Assembly: GCF_020736845.1 (NCBI RefSeq)
Contig: NZ_JAFFQR010000112.1
Coordinates: forward strand, 694,719-755,515
Length of the DNA: 60,797 bases
Source: Paenibacillus farraposensis
Lineage (GTDB): Bacteria; Bacillota; Bacilli; Paenibacillales; Paenibacillaceae
Direction of reading: 5' to 3'
The notes under the pieces were generated by a model, which was given only the letters and a program-made list of their open reading frames with translations, had not been told where the DNA came from and did not search any database. The position numbers and the translations under genes are program-made. Positions 1 through 9,481 of the stretch are shown here, one piece after another. The first letter of the stretch is position 1; the number at the start of each line of letters is the position of its first letter.

Positions 1-56
1 ATAGATGTTAATACCTTACAATTAGTTGGGAAGTAAAGTCAATTATGTTGGAAGAT

Positions 57-2057
57 TCATACTCCAATGCGCAACATTAAATATCCACTAGATCTGATTA
101 TGCCTGTATGATCCGTTGGATTAATTGCCATATTACAGCCAGCGTTACCAGTGCTGATAGTTAACGTATTGATCACACGACCATTCGCATCATTTCCTGT
201 AACTGACTTGCTCAATACTGTGCCTACAAATTTCATGGTCGACCCTTCCGCCCAATAGGCCGTTTCAATTCCCTCTGCATCCGTACCAAATGCCGTAGCG
301 GACATTGGGTTGAAAAACATCGTTCCACTTGTTGTGTATGCTGTCTGTGTAATTCCACTTTTCCTGATAGGCGAAACAAACGTATACGTCTTTGCAGATT
401 GAATTGTCAATACAGGACCTGTTGCAGCGAAACCTAAAGATTCAAAGTTTACAAACTGCAAGTTATTGGTCCCGTCTAACGATGGTGTGGACTCATGGTA
501 ATGTCCTTGCATCGGTGCGTCATCGTAAACATTATTTTGTGATACAACGGCTTGTAGGAAGTTTGAAACATTAACCCCTCCGCGCTCTGATATCCCCCAT
601 CGGTATCCCGTGCCAAGCACCATATTTGAGATTATCTTTGCTTTGCAATAAAGGCTGTTTGTTATAGCTGAATCCATTTCGAGTTGGACCCCGTATAACT
701 GTGCATCTGTTCGAGAATTGGAATCCGACATTATAATTTGATTCGCGCTTATTAAAATGTCCTTAAAGCTATCGGCTCTTATGATTTTAGCCTCTGCATA
801 ACCACCTCCTTGACAGGAAAAGCGCACGGTATTGTTACAAATAGCAGCGCTAATACCATTACTTACACGGATAGCAGAAATGTAATGAGCGCTAGTGGAG
901 TCTCTGATATCCATATCAATGGCATTTTCCGATACCAGAACATTTTTGAAATTGGCAAATGTGCTTGGCATCGTAGAGCTGCCGACAAAAATTGCTGCTC
1001 GCATCTTACCTGTTACGATATTGCTGGAGATAGATATGTTTTCAAACTTGTTTGTTGGATCACCAACTAGGTAGATTCCTGCACTGTTTATATTGTTGAG
1101 TTCTATCTTGTTATCTTCAATATCTGCAGTTGATATTGATGTGTCTTCGTCATTTCCTATCGCGATCTGTCCTTTAGCGGTGCTTGCACAAACAATTATA
1201 TTGTCTACTACACTCAAGTCCTCTATAGTTGACTTTCCATGTCCAATTTGTAGTATCAATTCAGACATCGAAGTGATATTATTCCCCTCAATAGTCACAT
1301 TGCTAGGATTTGTATCATCTAATAACAGACCCCAGATGCCAAGCCCTTTCGCCCGGTCAATCTGGATAGTGGCACTCCCATAGGTATCTTGTAAGTTATT
1401 ACACATGCAATCCCTAATGGTGACATTCCTTGAACCGCAAACATCCACAAAATGCTGATCATGATTTAAAGATCCAACCCGCTCAATTAGCACATTATCC
1501 GCATGCCCCAATGCAATTAGATCCCCATATGTTCTAGGAGTTGCAGTAACATCACCATCAGTAATCGTGAAATTCCGTAGTGTGATGTTGCCCGCTGCTT
1601 TATATTCACCTTTTGTGTCGTAGTCCTTGTTAACTAACAACACTCCGTCCTGATTACGTTCACTTTCCAGCCTTTTGAGGATGGTGACACCCATGCCAGA
1701 ACCTTCAATTGTTACTCCAGCTGGAATGAGGATACAAGCTTTACTATGAACGCTTTTCGCTAGGCTTAGAAGGAAGGTACCCGCACCGAGAACAAGTTTT
1801 CCGCCGCCTACGCTCTCAAGATAATTAAGCGCATTTTGAATGGCCTGTGTTTGGTCCGTGTTGTTGCCAGTGGCTCCAAACATATCTGACGTAACCACGA
1901 ATTTAGTCACCTTATCCAAATTTCCTTTTGTTGAGCCAGCAAAGGTGTCTATTGCGCGCCAGTTGTCGTTCATCATCGTCTTAATGTCAAAAAAATCATT
2001 CCCGTCTGCCACAGGGTCTTTCATATATAAGCTCAAATTAGGTGTATTACTAGCCAA
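57..2057 (-). CDS. Tail spike, right-handed beta-helix (pectate-lyase-like)
   Basis: A 666-residue protein encoded directly after the xkdU homologue, where receptor-binding fibres or spikes usually sit. The N-terminal ~60 residues look like a baseplate-attachment segment. Next comes a pectate-lyase-type start (DMFGATGNNTDQTQAIQNAL, about residues 58-77), then many short N-, I- and V-rich coils such as NVTIEGNNI and NISISSNIV, typical of a parallel beta-helix. The probable start is TTG at 2057, nine bases after GGGAGG and overlapping the upstream stop, in preference to a longer frame. It likely binds or cleaves a surface polysaccharide. The substrate cannot be read from sequence. Confidence 0.8.
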   Translation of the reverse strand: MASNTPNLSLYMKDPVADGNDFFDIKTMMNDNWRAIDTFAGSTKGNLDKVTKFVVTSDMFGATGNNTDQTQAIQNALNYLESVGGGKLVLGAGTFLLSLAKSVHSKACILIPAGVTIEGSGMGVTILKRLESERNQDGVLLVNKDYDTKGEYKAAGNITLRNFTITDGDVTATPRTYGDLIALGHADNVLIERVGSLNHDQHFVDVCGSRNVTIRDCMCNNLQDTYGSATIQIDRAKGLGIWGLLLDDTNPSNVTIEGNNITSMSELILQIGHGKSTIEDLSVVDNIIVCASTAKGQIAIGNDEDTSISTADIEDNKIELNNINSAGIYLVGDPTNKFENISISSNIVTGKMRAAIFVGSSTMPSTFANFKNVLVSENAIDMDIRDSTSAHYISAIRVSNGISAAICNNTVRFSCQGGGYAEAKIIRADSFKDILISANQIIMSDSNSRTDAQLYGVQLEMDSAITNSLYCKAKIISNMVLGTGYRWGISERGGVNVSNFLQAVVSQNNVYDDAPMQGHYHESTPSLDGTNNLQFVNFESLGFAATGPVLTIQSAKTYTFVSPIRKSGITQTAYTTSGTMFFNPMSATAFGTDAEGIETAYWAEGSTMKFVGTVLSKSVTGNDANGRVINTLTISTGNAGCNMAINPTDHTGIIRSSGYLMLRIGV

Positions 2058-2598
2058 TCGGCACGCCTCCCGCAAAATTATTTAATGGAGTACTGTTTAT
2101 TGCATTAATCGTCATCGTATGGTGTATTTCACGTATGACAAGATACCGGAACTGATATCTCACTTCTAAATGCGCCGGCTTTATTTCTTCTATGGCATCT
2201 TTTAAATCTTGGAGGTTCGGCGGCAATCCTAGTGTTCCTATAAAACGAATCACAAAATAATACTCAGACGGAAACACAGTTACATCAACCTCGCCACGAT
2301 CATAGCTATCTGCCACATTTTTGATCATGCTAGCTGACACCTTGCCGCTCCCGCGCATCTTAGAGATAACCACGCTGCGGCGCTGCTCGATTGGTTTAGA
2401 AGGCATGGAGACTATTTTTAGATCCTTCTCCCAATACTTAATGCCCCAGGTTGCTGTCTCCGGGTGAAACTGGCGGAATGTATCTACTAACGCTGCATTC
2501 AGCTTGTCGAACTCGATATCTTCCGTATTTGTGATTTCAACAAATTCTTGAATTTCCTCATAATAGTCCGGCAAGTATGACATTAGTTTTTTAGACAT
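2050..2598 (-). CDS. xkdU: Baseplate wedge protein, XkdU/YmfQ-like
   Basis: A 182-residue protein of the YmfQ/DUF2313 type, the last conserved baseplate gene of PBSX-like tails. It opens with MSKKLMSYLPDYYEE, a typical start for the family, and contains the stretch KYWEKDLKI followed by RRSVVISKMRGSGKVS. The ATG at 2598 overlaps the end of the baseplate J gene by 8 nt and has GGTGG upstream. It probably joins the wedge to the fibre or spike encoded next. Confidence 0.85.
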   Translation of the reverse strand: MSKKLMSYLPDYYEEIQEFVEITNTEDIEFDKLNAALVDTFRQFHPETATWGIKYWEKDLKIVSMPSKPIEQRRSVVISKMRGSGKVSASMIKNVADSYDRGEVDVTVFPSEYYFVIRFIGTLGLPPNLQDLKDAIEEIKPAHLEVRYQFRYLVIREIHHTMTINAINSTPLNNFAGGVPIG

Positions 2599-3658
2599 GC
2601 ACGTCCACCGTCCCAAGCACGGCAACCGAATCCAATGGTACTTGGATATTGCTGGTCACTCCGTTAATGGTTAAATCAAAGTAGTCGATAACAGGCGGCA
2701 CGTCTAAGATAAAGTTTGCTATCCGAGTAATTCGTACCAGTGTATCGGTATCGTTAAAGGCCAAGCCTTCGAGATGCTTTGAAATGCTGGCCTCCAACTG
2801 CTCTTTGACATCTTCGGGTGTCGCATCCCGTGCCAACTGTACTCGCACACTGACGTTTATAGGCACCTCACGAGCTCCCACAACCGTAACCACTGGTCCG
2901 ATTGGAGCGGCCCCCTCGCCGTGTCCATCCTGTGTAGGGTCTATATATTTTTGTGCGGCTTGGACGACTGCCGCCGAAGGAGCACGCTTGTTATTATCCA
3001 AGACGACTACTTTAACCGTTCCAGGCCCGTTCCAAAGCGGAAAAGTTTTCGCATCCCCGACGCCAGATACCTCCCGAGCCCATACGACATATTGGTTTTT
3101 ATTTGCACTCGTGATGGGCTTCGTAACCTTATCCTGGTATCGGTCATAAAGCGCTGTACCTGTTTCAGTATCCTCACCGGACACCAACAGGTCGACCAAC
3201 TCAGCACGCGCCAGACCGTTTATAAAATCAATCGGCAACAGTGCACCCGAAAATTGATTACCTATTACGCCAGCCGTTTCGCACTCCACAACAAACTGGC
3301 CAACACCCAATTTACTGAGCACGACATAGTTTAGATCCTCGATGCTGTAGCGGCTACCGATAGGTACATCCATCAACGCCCCCTGGTTGTCGTAAAACTT
3401 GCCGCGCCACTGCGCCTTTGTCGCTGCCTTACGAGTTATACCGGACCACGCTACAGCCGAGTCCAAATATTCCTCATTTTCAGCGTTAGGAAATATCAAA
3501 CTTATGTTTGTATCCAGCTCCGCATACATTTGCGCCAATTCCGTAGCAGCCGGGGCCAGTGCATCATATATAACACTTCCCTCCCGCTTGTCCATGCTGT
3601 CCGGTATATGAGCAAGCATGCGTTCTAAAATAGTTTCAAACGTTTGACCTTCATACAA
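2591..3658 (-). CDS. xkdT: Baseplate J family protein, XkdT-like
   Basis: A 355-residue baseplate wedge protein, homologue of Mu gp47, P2 J and PBSX XkdT. It begins with YEGQTFETILERMLAHIPD and DKREGSVIYDALAPAA, the signature opening of baseplate J proteins. The C-terminal part has the usual PINVSVRVQLARDAT segment followed by a beta-rich domain. It sits between XkdS- and XkdU-like genes with short overlaps, so translation is probably coupled. Confidence 0.93.
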   Translation of the reverse strand: MYEGQTFETILERMLAHIPDSMDKREGSVIYDALAPAATELAQMYAELDTNISLIFPNAENEEYLDSAVAWSGITRKAATKAQWRGKFYDNQGALMDVPIGSRYSIEDLNYVVLSKLGVGQFVVECETAGVIGNQFSGALLPIDFINGLARAELVDLLVSGEDTETGTALYDRYQDKVTKPITSANKNQYVVWAREVSGVGDAKTFPLWNGPGTVKVVVLDNNKRAPSAAVVQAAQKYIDPTQDGHGEGAAPIGPVVTVVGAREVPINVSVRVQLARDATPEDVKEQLEASISKHLEGLAFNDTDTLVRITRIANFILDVPPVIDYFDLTINGVTSNIQVPLDSVAVLGTVDVHV

Positions 3659-4058
3659 TGCCGCCCACCCCCGTTGTATCTCTAAAATTCCCTTGCGTTG
3701 TTATCACTTCAAATTCGGCCAGAACATCGCTGCCGTTAAATGTGAATTGGAAATCACGTACATCCGTGATCCTGTCATCTGCAAGCAGTGCTTCACGGAC
3801 CAACCGTTTTAATTCTGTCTGCACAAATAACCGGCTCTGCCCTTGCAGCCGGTCTATCTCAGCTCCGTAATCATCGGAGTATATGAGATTTTCATAACGT
3901 AATGTCTGGAGTATCTTATATACTACTTGTCGCATAGCCTCCAAACCGTCCACAATACCGCGTGCGCGCCCGTTTGTGAAGTCTAAGGCATATGTCTTGG
4001 TGGGCATTTCTTCCTCTTCAATTTCCTCGTCTACGATGCTACCGCCCTCTGGTATCAT
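3651..4058 (-). CDS. xkdS: Baseplate protein, DUF2634/XkdS-like
   Basis: A 135-residue gp25/lysozyme-like baseplate protein of the XkdS (DUF2634) type. Diagnostic segments are TYALDFTNGRARGIVDGLEA, YENLIYSDDYGAEI and FTFNGSDVLAEFEV. In PBSX-like tails this is the wedge initiator. The start overlaps the preceding gene by 4 nt. Confidence 0.9.
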   Translation of the reverse strand: MIPEGGSIVDEEIEEEEMPTKTYALDFTNGRARGIVDGLEAMRQVVYKILQTLRYENLIYSDDYGAEIDRLQGQSRLFVQTELKRLVREALLADDRITDVRDFQFTFNGSDVLAEFEVITTQGNFRDTTGVGGIV

Positions 4059-4414
4059 GGTGTCACCAACTTATCCAGCACGGCAAACTGTTGACCACCT
4101 TGCATGCGTAGTAAGAGCACGGCATCGCCTACCTTAAGGCCTTCCCGGATCACCAACACATCAGGCAAAGCGGTTTGAGTGGTCTTTGTTGCCGTCTCAG
4201 TAGGAGTCTCGTCTTTATATACGTGGCTATGTGTAAGACTAACCTCATAACGCGTTACCCGCTCAGTGATTAATAAAAAATCCTCGTCCAACACCAAGCG
4301 CTGATCCACGGTTATTTCAAGCGGAGAGACTGCTGTAACCTGTCCAAGCATGCCTTCGCTGGGCTTTGAAGCTTTCATAGTTTCCAACGCCATTTTTTGT
4401 AATTGTTTGTACAT
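4055..4414 (-). CDS. xkdR: DUF2577 baseplate protein, XkdR-like
   Basis: A 119-residue protein with the DUF2577 pattern: MLGQVTAVSPLEITVDQRLV, then LITERVTRYEV and GLKVGDAVLLLRMQGGQQFAVLDKL near the end. It is a small beta-barrel component between hub and wedge in PBSX-type baseplates. The ATG follows AAGGTGATTTA and overlaps the stop of the XkdQ homologue by one base. Confidence 0.9.
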   Translation of the reverse strand: MYKQLQKMALETMKASKPSEGMLGQVTAVSPLEITVDQRLVLDEDFLLITERVTRYEVSLTHSHVYKDETPTETATKTTQTALPDVLVIREGLKVGDAVLLLRMQGGQQFAVLDKLVTP

Positions 4415-5412
4415 TAAATCACCTTCAATTCGAGTGACATGGTATGTTCCATCCCTGAAAATTTATGTGTACATGAATCTACCAAGTAAACTTGGCTAAC
4501 CTTCAAATCATCAATAAACACAGGCACATAGCATCCGGCCCGGATACTCAAGTCCCCCATAGCATCGATGCTTAAGCTTTTGCTTTCTCGGTTGTGTAAT
4601 GTGAGCAAGTTTTGCGCTTTTTGTTTTATTTGAGCCGCATTCATCTTCTCGTCTACTTTGTCATAGAGTTGAAGCTTACCCCACTTTTTGATATTGTTGC
4701 TGTCCTGGTAAACGAAGGCATCTCGTTTACCGCTCTTTTTATTGTCCTGCACCAGCTTTACATAGTTGTACGTCTCGCTGTCTATGGACTTTTTAAGCGC
4801 GTATCCGGTCATTAGGCTGCCGTCACCCACCGACACCGATACAAGCATGTCCGCGGCCCGTTTAAGAGCCAGAGCTCCAAAGTCGTCGTAGAACACATAG
4901 ATGGTTCCGGTAGACATAAGTGTTTGGTCTATAGCCTTATAGATGATATCTAATAGCTTTTGGTTATCCTCGACCATAGCAGGTATTTTGTATCCTGTAT
5001 CGGCAATCATTCCGGTTTTCAGCTTAAAATCCTCTGCAATCCGCTTGATTACTGCCCCAGCAGTCAAGTTTTTGAAAACGTATGTGTCGTTTGCATTTAA
5101 GTAGCGGATTTGGTCGTAAGCTGTAATCTTCATGTCTGATTTTTCTGACTGCTCAACGCTAAAGACATAGCCGTAAAATATCTTGTGCTTACCCTTGGTT
5201 ATCCGAACAATATCCCCGTTCTGCACCTTAAACTTTTTATTTTGGTAGATACCATCTCTAACAAGCGTGATATCTATGCTTCCTGGGCTCCCGGTGCGTT
5301 CGGTCTTCCAAGTTAATTCAGACACCAGCCCGGAGGCATTTTCCTTGCCCGCCATCGCCTCGCCGGACACCTGCCACACGTTGCCATCGCGGTTGTCGAT
5401 AAAAATATCCAT
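4414..5412 (-). CDS. xkdQ: Baseplate hub protein, XkdQ-like
   Basis: A 332-residue hub protein related to late control gene D products and XkdQ. It begins FIDNRDGNVWQVSGEA, has the segment GDIVRITKGKHKIFYGYVF, and ends with YLVDSCTHKFSGMEHTMSLE, all characteristic of this family. It probably caps the tail tube under the LysM-bearing XkdP homologue encoded just upstream. Confidence 0.9.
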   Translation of the reverse strand: MDIFIDNRDGNVWQVSGEAMAGKENASGLVSELTWKTERTGSPGSIDITLVRDGIYQNKKFKVQNGDIVRITKGKHKIFYGYVFSVEQSEKSDMKITAYDQIRYLNANDTYVFKNLTAGAVIKRIAEDFKLKTGMIADTGYKIPAMVEDNQKLLDIIYKAIDQTLMSTGTIYVFYDDFGALALKRAADMLVSVSVGDGSLMTGYALKKSIDSETYNYVKLVQDNKKSGKRDAFVYQDSNNIKKWGKLQLYDKVDEKMNAAQIKQKAQNLLTLHNRESKSLSIDAMGDLSIRAGCYVPVFIDDLKVSQVYLVDSCTHKFSGMEHTMSLELKVI

Positions 5413-5416
5413 GCCA

Positions 5417-6130
5417 TCACCCCGGCAGTCTTAGCACTTGCCCAACCTTTAGCCGTTTGGCCTGTGCATTTGTAATCTTGTTGAGTGTTTGAATCTCCTT
5501 GTAACGGGACCCGTCACCCAAGTTCTTCTTAGCGATAATCCAAAGTGTATCGCCTGCTTTCACCTTTACCGATTTAGGCTTAACTCTCTCACTTGGTCGC
5601 TTTGCTTTGGTTTTTGTCGTAGTCGTCTTTTTTGTGCCTGCCTTGGTTGTGGTCTTCTTAACTTTGGCCTGCACAGCGTTGTAAAAAACGTACTTTTTGA
5701 ATGATATTGTGTACTCGATATCCGATGTACCCGCTACTGGCTTCCACTCGAATTCCTCGATGGTAACCGGCATATTAATAGCAATCTCCTGTGGACTCTT
5801 CTGCGCGCCCGGATCAGAACTTATGGCGGAATAAATAAAGCGGATGGGCCGCTTGGCATCCATCCACTTGTCTATTAAAGCTATATATTCAGGTATAGGC
5901 CGCAATTCGTTCCCATTAACAAAGGGGTATGCCTGACCGGGAAAGAAACTGTCAAACGATATTTCCGTCAGTTTTCGCCCTTGGATAGCGTTTATTTCAT
6001 CGCCGCCCACAATCTTATACGTGGAGCCGTCGCCAGCTTCTTTTATGCTCATTTCTGGCGGATTGACCGGGATACGGAATGCTTCTTCTCCGTTGTTGTA
6101 ACTCAATAGTATGGCGTGTTCTGTCGGCAA
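5417..6130 (-). CDS. xkdP: LysM-domain tail protein, XkdP-like
   Basis: A 237-residue protein. The N-terminal half matches the XkdP tail/baseplate domain (FRIPVNPPEMSI, SFDSFFPGQ, WKPVAGTSDIEYTISFKKYV). A Lys/Thr-rich linker leads to a C-terminal LysM domain (KVKAGDTLWIIAKKNLGDGS to VGQVLRLPG) that binds peptidoglycan. The TTG start at 6130 is preceded by GGAGGTGATACC and is preferred to a longer open frame. It links the tape measure end to the hub and probably helps penetrate the wall. Confidence 0.9.
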   Translation of the reverse strand: MPTEHAILLSYNNGEEAFRIPVNPPEMSIKEAGDGSTYKIVGGDEINAIQGRKLTEISFDSFFPGQAYPFVNGNELRPIPEYIALIDKWMDAKRPIRFIYSAISSDPGAQKSPQEIAINMPVTIEEFEWKPVAGTSDIEYTISFKKYVFYNAVQAKVKKTTTKAGTKKTTTTKTKAKRPSERVKPKSVKVKAGDTLWIIAKKNLGDGSRYKEIQTLNKITNAQAKRLKVGQVLRLPG

Positions 6131-6222
6131 GGTATCACCTCCGTGCAAAAGGAATAACCCTCATTCTGTCGAATAATGGTAGTTGTCTGGACTAACCATT
6201 ACTTGATGAAAGAGGGTTTAAA

Positions 6223-6489
6223 ATGAACAAATTTGAAATTGAACTGCTTAAAAATGCGTTCCACAACCTTCAAAACAATGGAGTTGCGGAAGCAATTTTT
6301 CAAATGAAAAATGGAGATGACTGGCTTTATAATTCCGAGGCCCTTAAGTATTTAGCCGAGGAAGGCTACATTTCAGTGAGTGAAGACTTTGACCCAGATG
6401 AGAGCAATGTTTTCGTCATTACTCAACCGGTTAAATATTCACTCACCGACAAAGGCGTGGAATACATTAAACAATATTTGAAAATGTAA
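6223..6489 (+). CDS. Plus-strand winged-helix-like small protein (moron candidate)
   Basis: An 88-residue protein transcribed against the whole tail operon. The layout (YLAEEGYI, a short acidic hairpin, YSLTDKGVEYIKQYL) resembles winged-helix proteins of the YjcQ type. The ATG has AGAGGG six bases upstream. Its 3' end overlaps the convergent gene at 6467 by 23 nt. A plus-strand gene inside late tail genes suggests expression from the prophage. The function is unknown. It could be a lysogenic-conversion or exclusion gene. Confidence 0.7.
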   Translation: MNKFEIELLKNAFHNLQNNGVAEAIFQMKNGDDWLYNSEALKYLAEEGYISVSEDFDPDESNVFVITQPVKYSLTDKGVEYIKQYLKM

Positions 6490-6706
6490 TTTCCCAAGGG
6501 AACGATAAGGTTACTACAACTTGTCGTTCTGCCTTTTTTAGGTCTAGGCTACGAAAATGAGGCAGGAGTTCTTCAGTGCTCGACTGTTTCAATTCCGAAA
6601 GCAGATACTCAAACGCATGGAGTTTCGCCTCATCATCAGTAGCACTTGGATTGTCATTTTGGAATCGAACTGCTACATCCACTACCTTTTTAATATCCAT
6701 TGTCAT
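6467..6706 (-). CDS. Small tail-region protein of unknown function
   Basis: About 79 residues, helical and acidic (FQNDNPSATDDEAKLHAFEY, ELKQSSTEELLPHFRSLDL). It follows the tape measure gene after 14 nt, with a GGGAAGG ribosome binding site and several closely spaced ATG codons, so the exact start is uncertain by a few residues. It is convergent with and overlaps the plus-strand gene. No family recognised. Confidence 0.6.
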   Translation of the reverse strand: MTMDIKKVVDVAVRFQNDNPSATDDEAKLHAFEYLLSELKQSSTEELLPHFRSLDLKKAERQVVVTLSFPWEITFSNIV

Positions 6707-6720
6707 CATCACCTTCCCTT

Positions 6721-8823
6721 TTACGTATACACTCCCTGTGCTGTAGAAACAAATTGTTCTTCTAGATGATCACCAATCTTTTTGATGATCGTGTCAAGAT
6801 CCGCCCCACTGTTAATGTCACCTGTTCTGACTTGGATTGTAGGCGTGAGATAGTTGTAATTCTGTATGGACTTCATCTCTGCGAGGTCCCGCATCACTTT
6901 CAGGTCTTCGCTTGAAATATCTACTTTGTCCTCGATCTTGCCGACTTTTCCTACCTTGCCGACCTTACCGACATTGTTGCCGTTTTGTTTTGGCATTTTA
7001 GGCACTTTGTAGGCACCGCCGCCGAGATTGTTTGTCAATTTACCAACTGATTTTGTAAAGTTTGTAGCAGCTTTATAACCCTTATTGAAATTCCCGCCAA
7101 TGCTCATCATGGACATTTTATACTTGTCGAAATTAACAACGTTTTTATCGGTTGTTGGTTTAGCAGGGCCAACACCATCCGTAGTGATATGCGCAACTGC
7201 TTGTATACCAGTATCAGTTACGCTGTTTATCTTCTGGATTAGCCAGTTAATTCCGTCGATAATGTCGTTAATAAGTTGGTTGAAGAACGTGGTGACTGTT
7301 TGAAAAAGATTATAAAACAGTTTTTTTATTGCATACACTGGGTCGATAAAAATATTTACGAGAAACTCTGCAAAACTTAGAATCACATTCCAAACCAGCG
7401 CTACTTGGTTATTAATAAATGCAAAAAGTCCATAGAACACACCAGTAACAAATCCTATAACTTCACTTGTAGATACCCCGAATTTGTTGAGTATTGTTAT
7501 GATACCTATAATCCCGGCAACAATAAGAGCTAACGGCCACACGGCGATAATCCAATCTACGGCAAATCCAATAGCCACAGCAGCCGCTACCACACCCAGT
7601 ACCAATAGAGTGTTTTTCACCAAGTCCCAGTTGTTCATTAGAAATTGCACTACGCTTGATGTGACTTGAGCTATCATGGTCATACCGGTCTGTATGCTAC
7701 CGAAAAATTGGTCAAACTTGCCTGAAGCAAAAGCTTTATTGATAACATCAAACAAAGGGGCAAACGCGTTTACCGCAGCATTCCCGGCTTGAGCTAAATT
7801 GAATTTAAACGTGTTCACAAGTTTCTGCCATTTCGCAGCAGGAGAATCCAACATTTTTTCAAAAGCTTTTTCTGACAGGTTTTGCTGTATCAGGAGTTTA
7901 TCCATGCCTTTGATGAATCCTTCAATGTCGCCTGCTTTACCAGCCTTGAGAGCATCGCTATTTTTGATCATTCCACGCCCGATATTAAAACGTTCGACGA
8001 TGGATGTGTAATCCCCGGATAGCAACTCCTTCATCGAAAACGCTGCTCCCTCAAGTCCTTCCATTGGGTTAAGCTTAGCAAGACGCATAGACAACTTATT
8101 CAATTGTGCCAGTTGCTTAGGATCAAGTGTAGAGGACATGAATGACATAGTTCCTGATAAAGCTTGCTGTACGTCTTGACCAGCGGCTAATGCCTGTTTA
8201 GTAATCGCATCATAAATAGCGTTACCCAAGGCTTCCGATCCTGAACGGGCAACAAATGTACTAATCATCTGTTGTTGCTCCATTGCTCCACCCATTACAG
8301 TTTCAAACAGACCTTTGGCTGCGGCAATAGATACATAAGCAGCAGCGATGTTCCTAAGGTTACTTAGCATTCCCTCGGAGTTGCGTCCGCCTTCTCGTAA
8401 CCTGCGGTTTAATTGATCTTGCAACTGGTTTATCTTCTGCTCCAACCTTTCAATTCGCTGCAATGCATTCTGCAACTCTGCTGCATTGGCGCCGCTTGTC
8501 GTTCGCAGTTGACGCACAACACGAATGAGGCGCAACACAAGCATTTGCAAGTTACCAAACATAGCTTCGAGCGAAGCGGGCAATTGGATTTGTATTCGAG
8601 CATGTATTACTCTAAGTTGGCTTTGTATACGTTGCCTAATCATATGCACTTGGTTCATTAATATAGCTTCATTGGCGATTTGGATATCAAACCTCATATG
8701 TGCATTTGTGGCAGTTCTTAGCCTTTCCATGTGCCTAGTTGTAGCTTGCACAGCATTATTAATTGCACTAAGACGGTTGGAAAAGTTATCGTAAAGTTGC
8801 AAAGTCGACTGTACAGTAGCCAT
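6721..8823 (-). CDS. xkdO: Tail tape measure protein
   Basis: A 700-residue protein with a long N-terminal coiled coil (residues ~1-170), a conserved TMP core (FVARSGSEALGNAIYDAITK, PAAKWQKLVNTFKFNLAQAG) and hydrophobic membrane-like segments around residues 390-500. A low-complexity repeat NVGKVGKVGKVGKIE lies near residue 620. It follows the tail chaperone pair and precedes XkdP, as in PBSX-like phages. The length suggests a fairly short tail of about 100 nm by the usual scaling, which is an inference. Confidence 0.95.
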   Translation of the reverse strand: MATVQSTLQLYDNFSNRLSAINNAVQATTRHMERLRTATNAHMRFDIQIANEAILMNQVHMIRQRIQSQLRVIHARIQIQLPASLEAMFGNLQMLVLRLIRVVRQLRTTSGANAAELQNALQRIERLEQKINQLQDQLNRRLREGGRNSEGMLSNLRNIAAAYVSIAAAKGLFETVMGGAMEQQQMISTFVARSGSEALGNAIYDAITKQALAAGQDVQQALSGTMSFMSSTLDPKQLAQLNKLSMRLAKLNPMEGLEGAAFSMKELLSGDYTSIVERFNIGRGMIKNSDALKAGKAGDIEGFIKGMDKLLIQQNLSEKAFEKMLDSPAAKWQKLVNTFKFNLAQAGNAAVNAFAPLFDVINKAFASGKFDQFFGSIQTGMTMIAQVTSSVVQFLMNNWDLVKNTLLVLGVVAAAVAIGFAVDWIIAVWPLALIVAGIIGIITILNKFGVSTSEVIGFVTGVFYGLFAFINNQVALVWNVILSFAEFLVNIFIDPVYAIKKLFYNLFQTVTTFFNQLINDIIDGINWLIQKINSVTDTGIQAVAHITTDGVGPAKPTTDKNVVNFDKYKMSMMSIGGNFNKGYKAATNFTKSVGKLTNNLGGGAYKVPKMPKQNGNNVGKVGKVGKVGKIEDKVDISSEDLKVMRDLAEMKSIQNYNYLTPTIQVRTGDINSGADLDTIIKKIGDHLEEQFVSTAQGVYT

Positions 8824-8840
8824 GTTCCCTCCTTTCCAAA

Positions 8841-8864
8841 TAAAAAAGCACCCGAATGGGCGCC
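8841..8864 (-). terminator. Rho-independent terminator after the 8868 gene
   Basis: On the minus strand GCGCCC pairs with GGGTGC across a short ATTC loop and is followed by six T residues. It lies between the membrane-anchored moron gene and the tape measure gene, so it isolates the moron from the tail operon or depends on antitermination. Confidence 0.75.
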
Positions 8865-8867
8865 TAA

Positions 8868-9419
8868 TTATTTCTTTTTTGCTGGCTCAAAGGTTGTAAC
8901 CTTGTCACCAACAGTTATTTTTTTCAGTTTTGAAGAATACTCCGCTTGTGCGTCCAGATCTAAAGAAGGTTTTTCCCCTTTAGTAAGCTTATGAGAACTA
9001 TCAAATATCACAACATCACCTAAAGTACCTCCATTTTCAGACCACGCTTCTTTAGCATATAATTCCTTAATAATTTCGGCTGCTGATTGATTGGTTACAG
9101 TACCTTTCGTTTGCTGGATGTAATAATAACGAGAACCATCAACCCGGTATAAAACCTTGAAAGGTGTCTTACTCTCATATTTTTGCGCTAAAGGCGTAAA
9201 ATCTTGTTTATTCGTCTTCTGATCTGTTACCGAACTAGCAGTTTGTGTCGCCTGCGGTTTTATTGCCCCTGTGCTTAATCCGATCAACAGGAGTATAAAA
9301 AAGGGAATTACTATAATTGCAAACCATTTCAGCGCCTTCAATTGCCCTTTTTGTCTTTCTTTCCTCTTTTCCTGCTTATATTGTTTTTTCGTTTCTTGCC
9401 ATTCGCCGTAATTAGACAT
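8868..9419 (-). CDS. Membrane-anchored protein in the tail operon (moron candidate)
   Basis: A 183-residue protein with a Lys/Arg-rich cytoplasmic N-terminus, one transmembrane segment (WFAIIVIPFFILLLIGLSTG, residues ~32-51) and an extracellular domain after a Thr/Gln-rich linker (FKVLYRVDGSRYYYIQQTK). It is inserted between the tail chaperone and tape measure genes, normally adjacent in PBSX-like phages, and has its own terminator. The start follows CAGGAGGGTCATT. A surface role such as superinfection exclusion or host-envelope change is plausible but not shown. Confidence 0.75.
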   Translation of the reverse strand: MSNYGEWQETKKQYKQEKRKERQKGQLKALKWFAIIVIPFFILLLIGLSTGAIKPQATQTASSVTDQKTNKQDFTPLAQKYESKTPFKVLYRVDGSRYYYIQQTKGTVTNQSAAEIIKELYAKEAWSENGGTLGDVVIFDSSHKLTKGEKPSLDLDAQAEYSSKLKKITVGDKVTTFEPAKKK

Positions 9420-9481
9420 AATGACCCTCCTGAGTAGGTATATTTTGCCATTATTCTATCAACCCGCTCAGAAAGAGTAAA

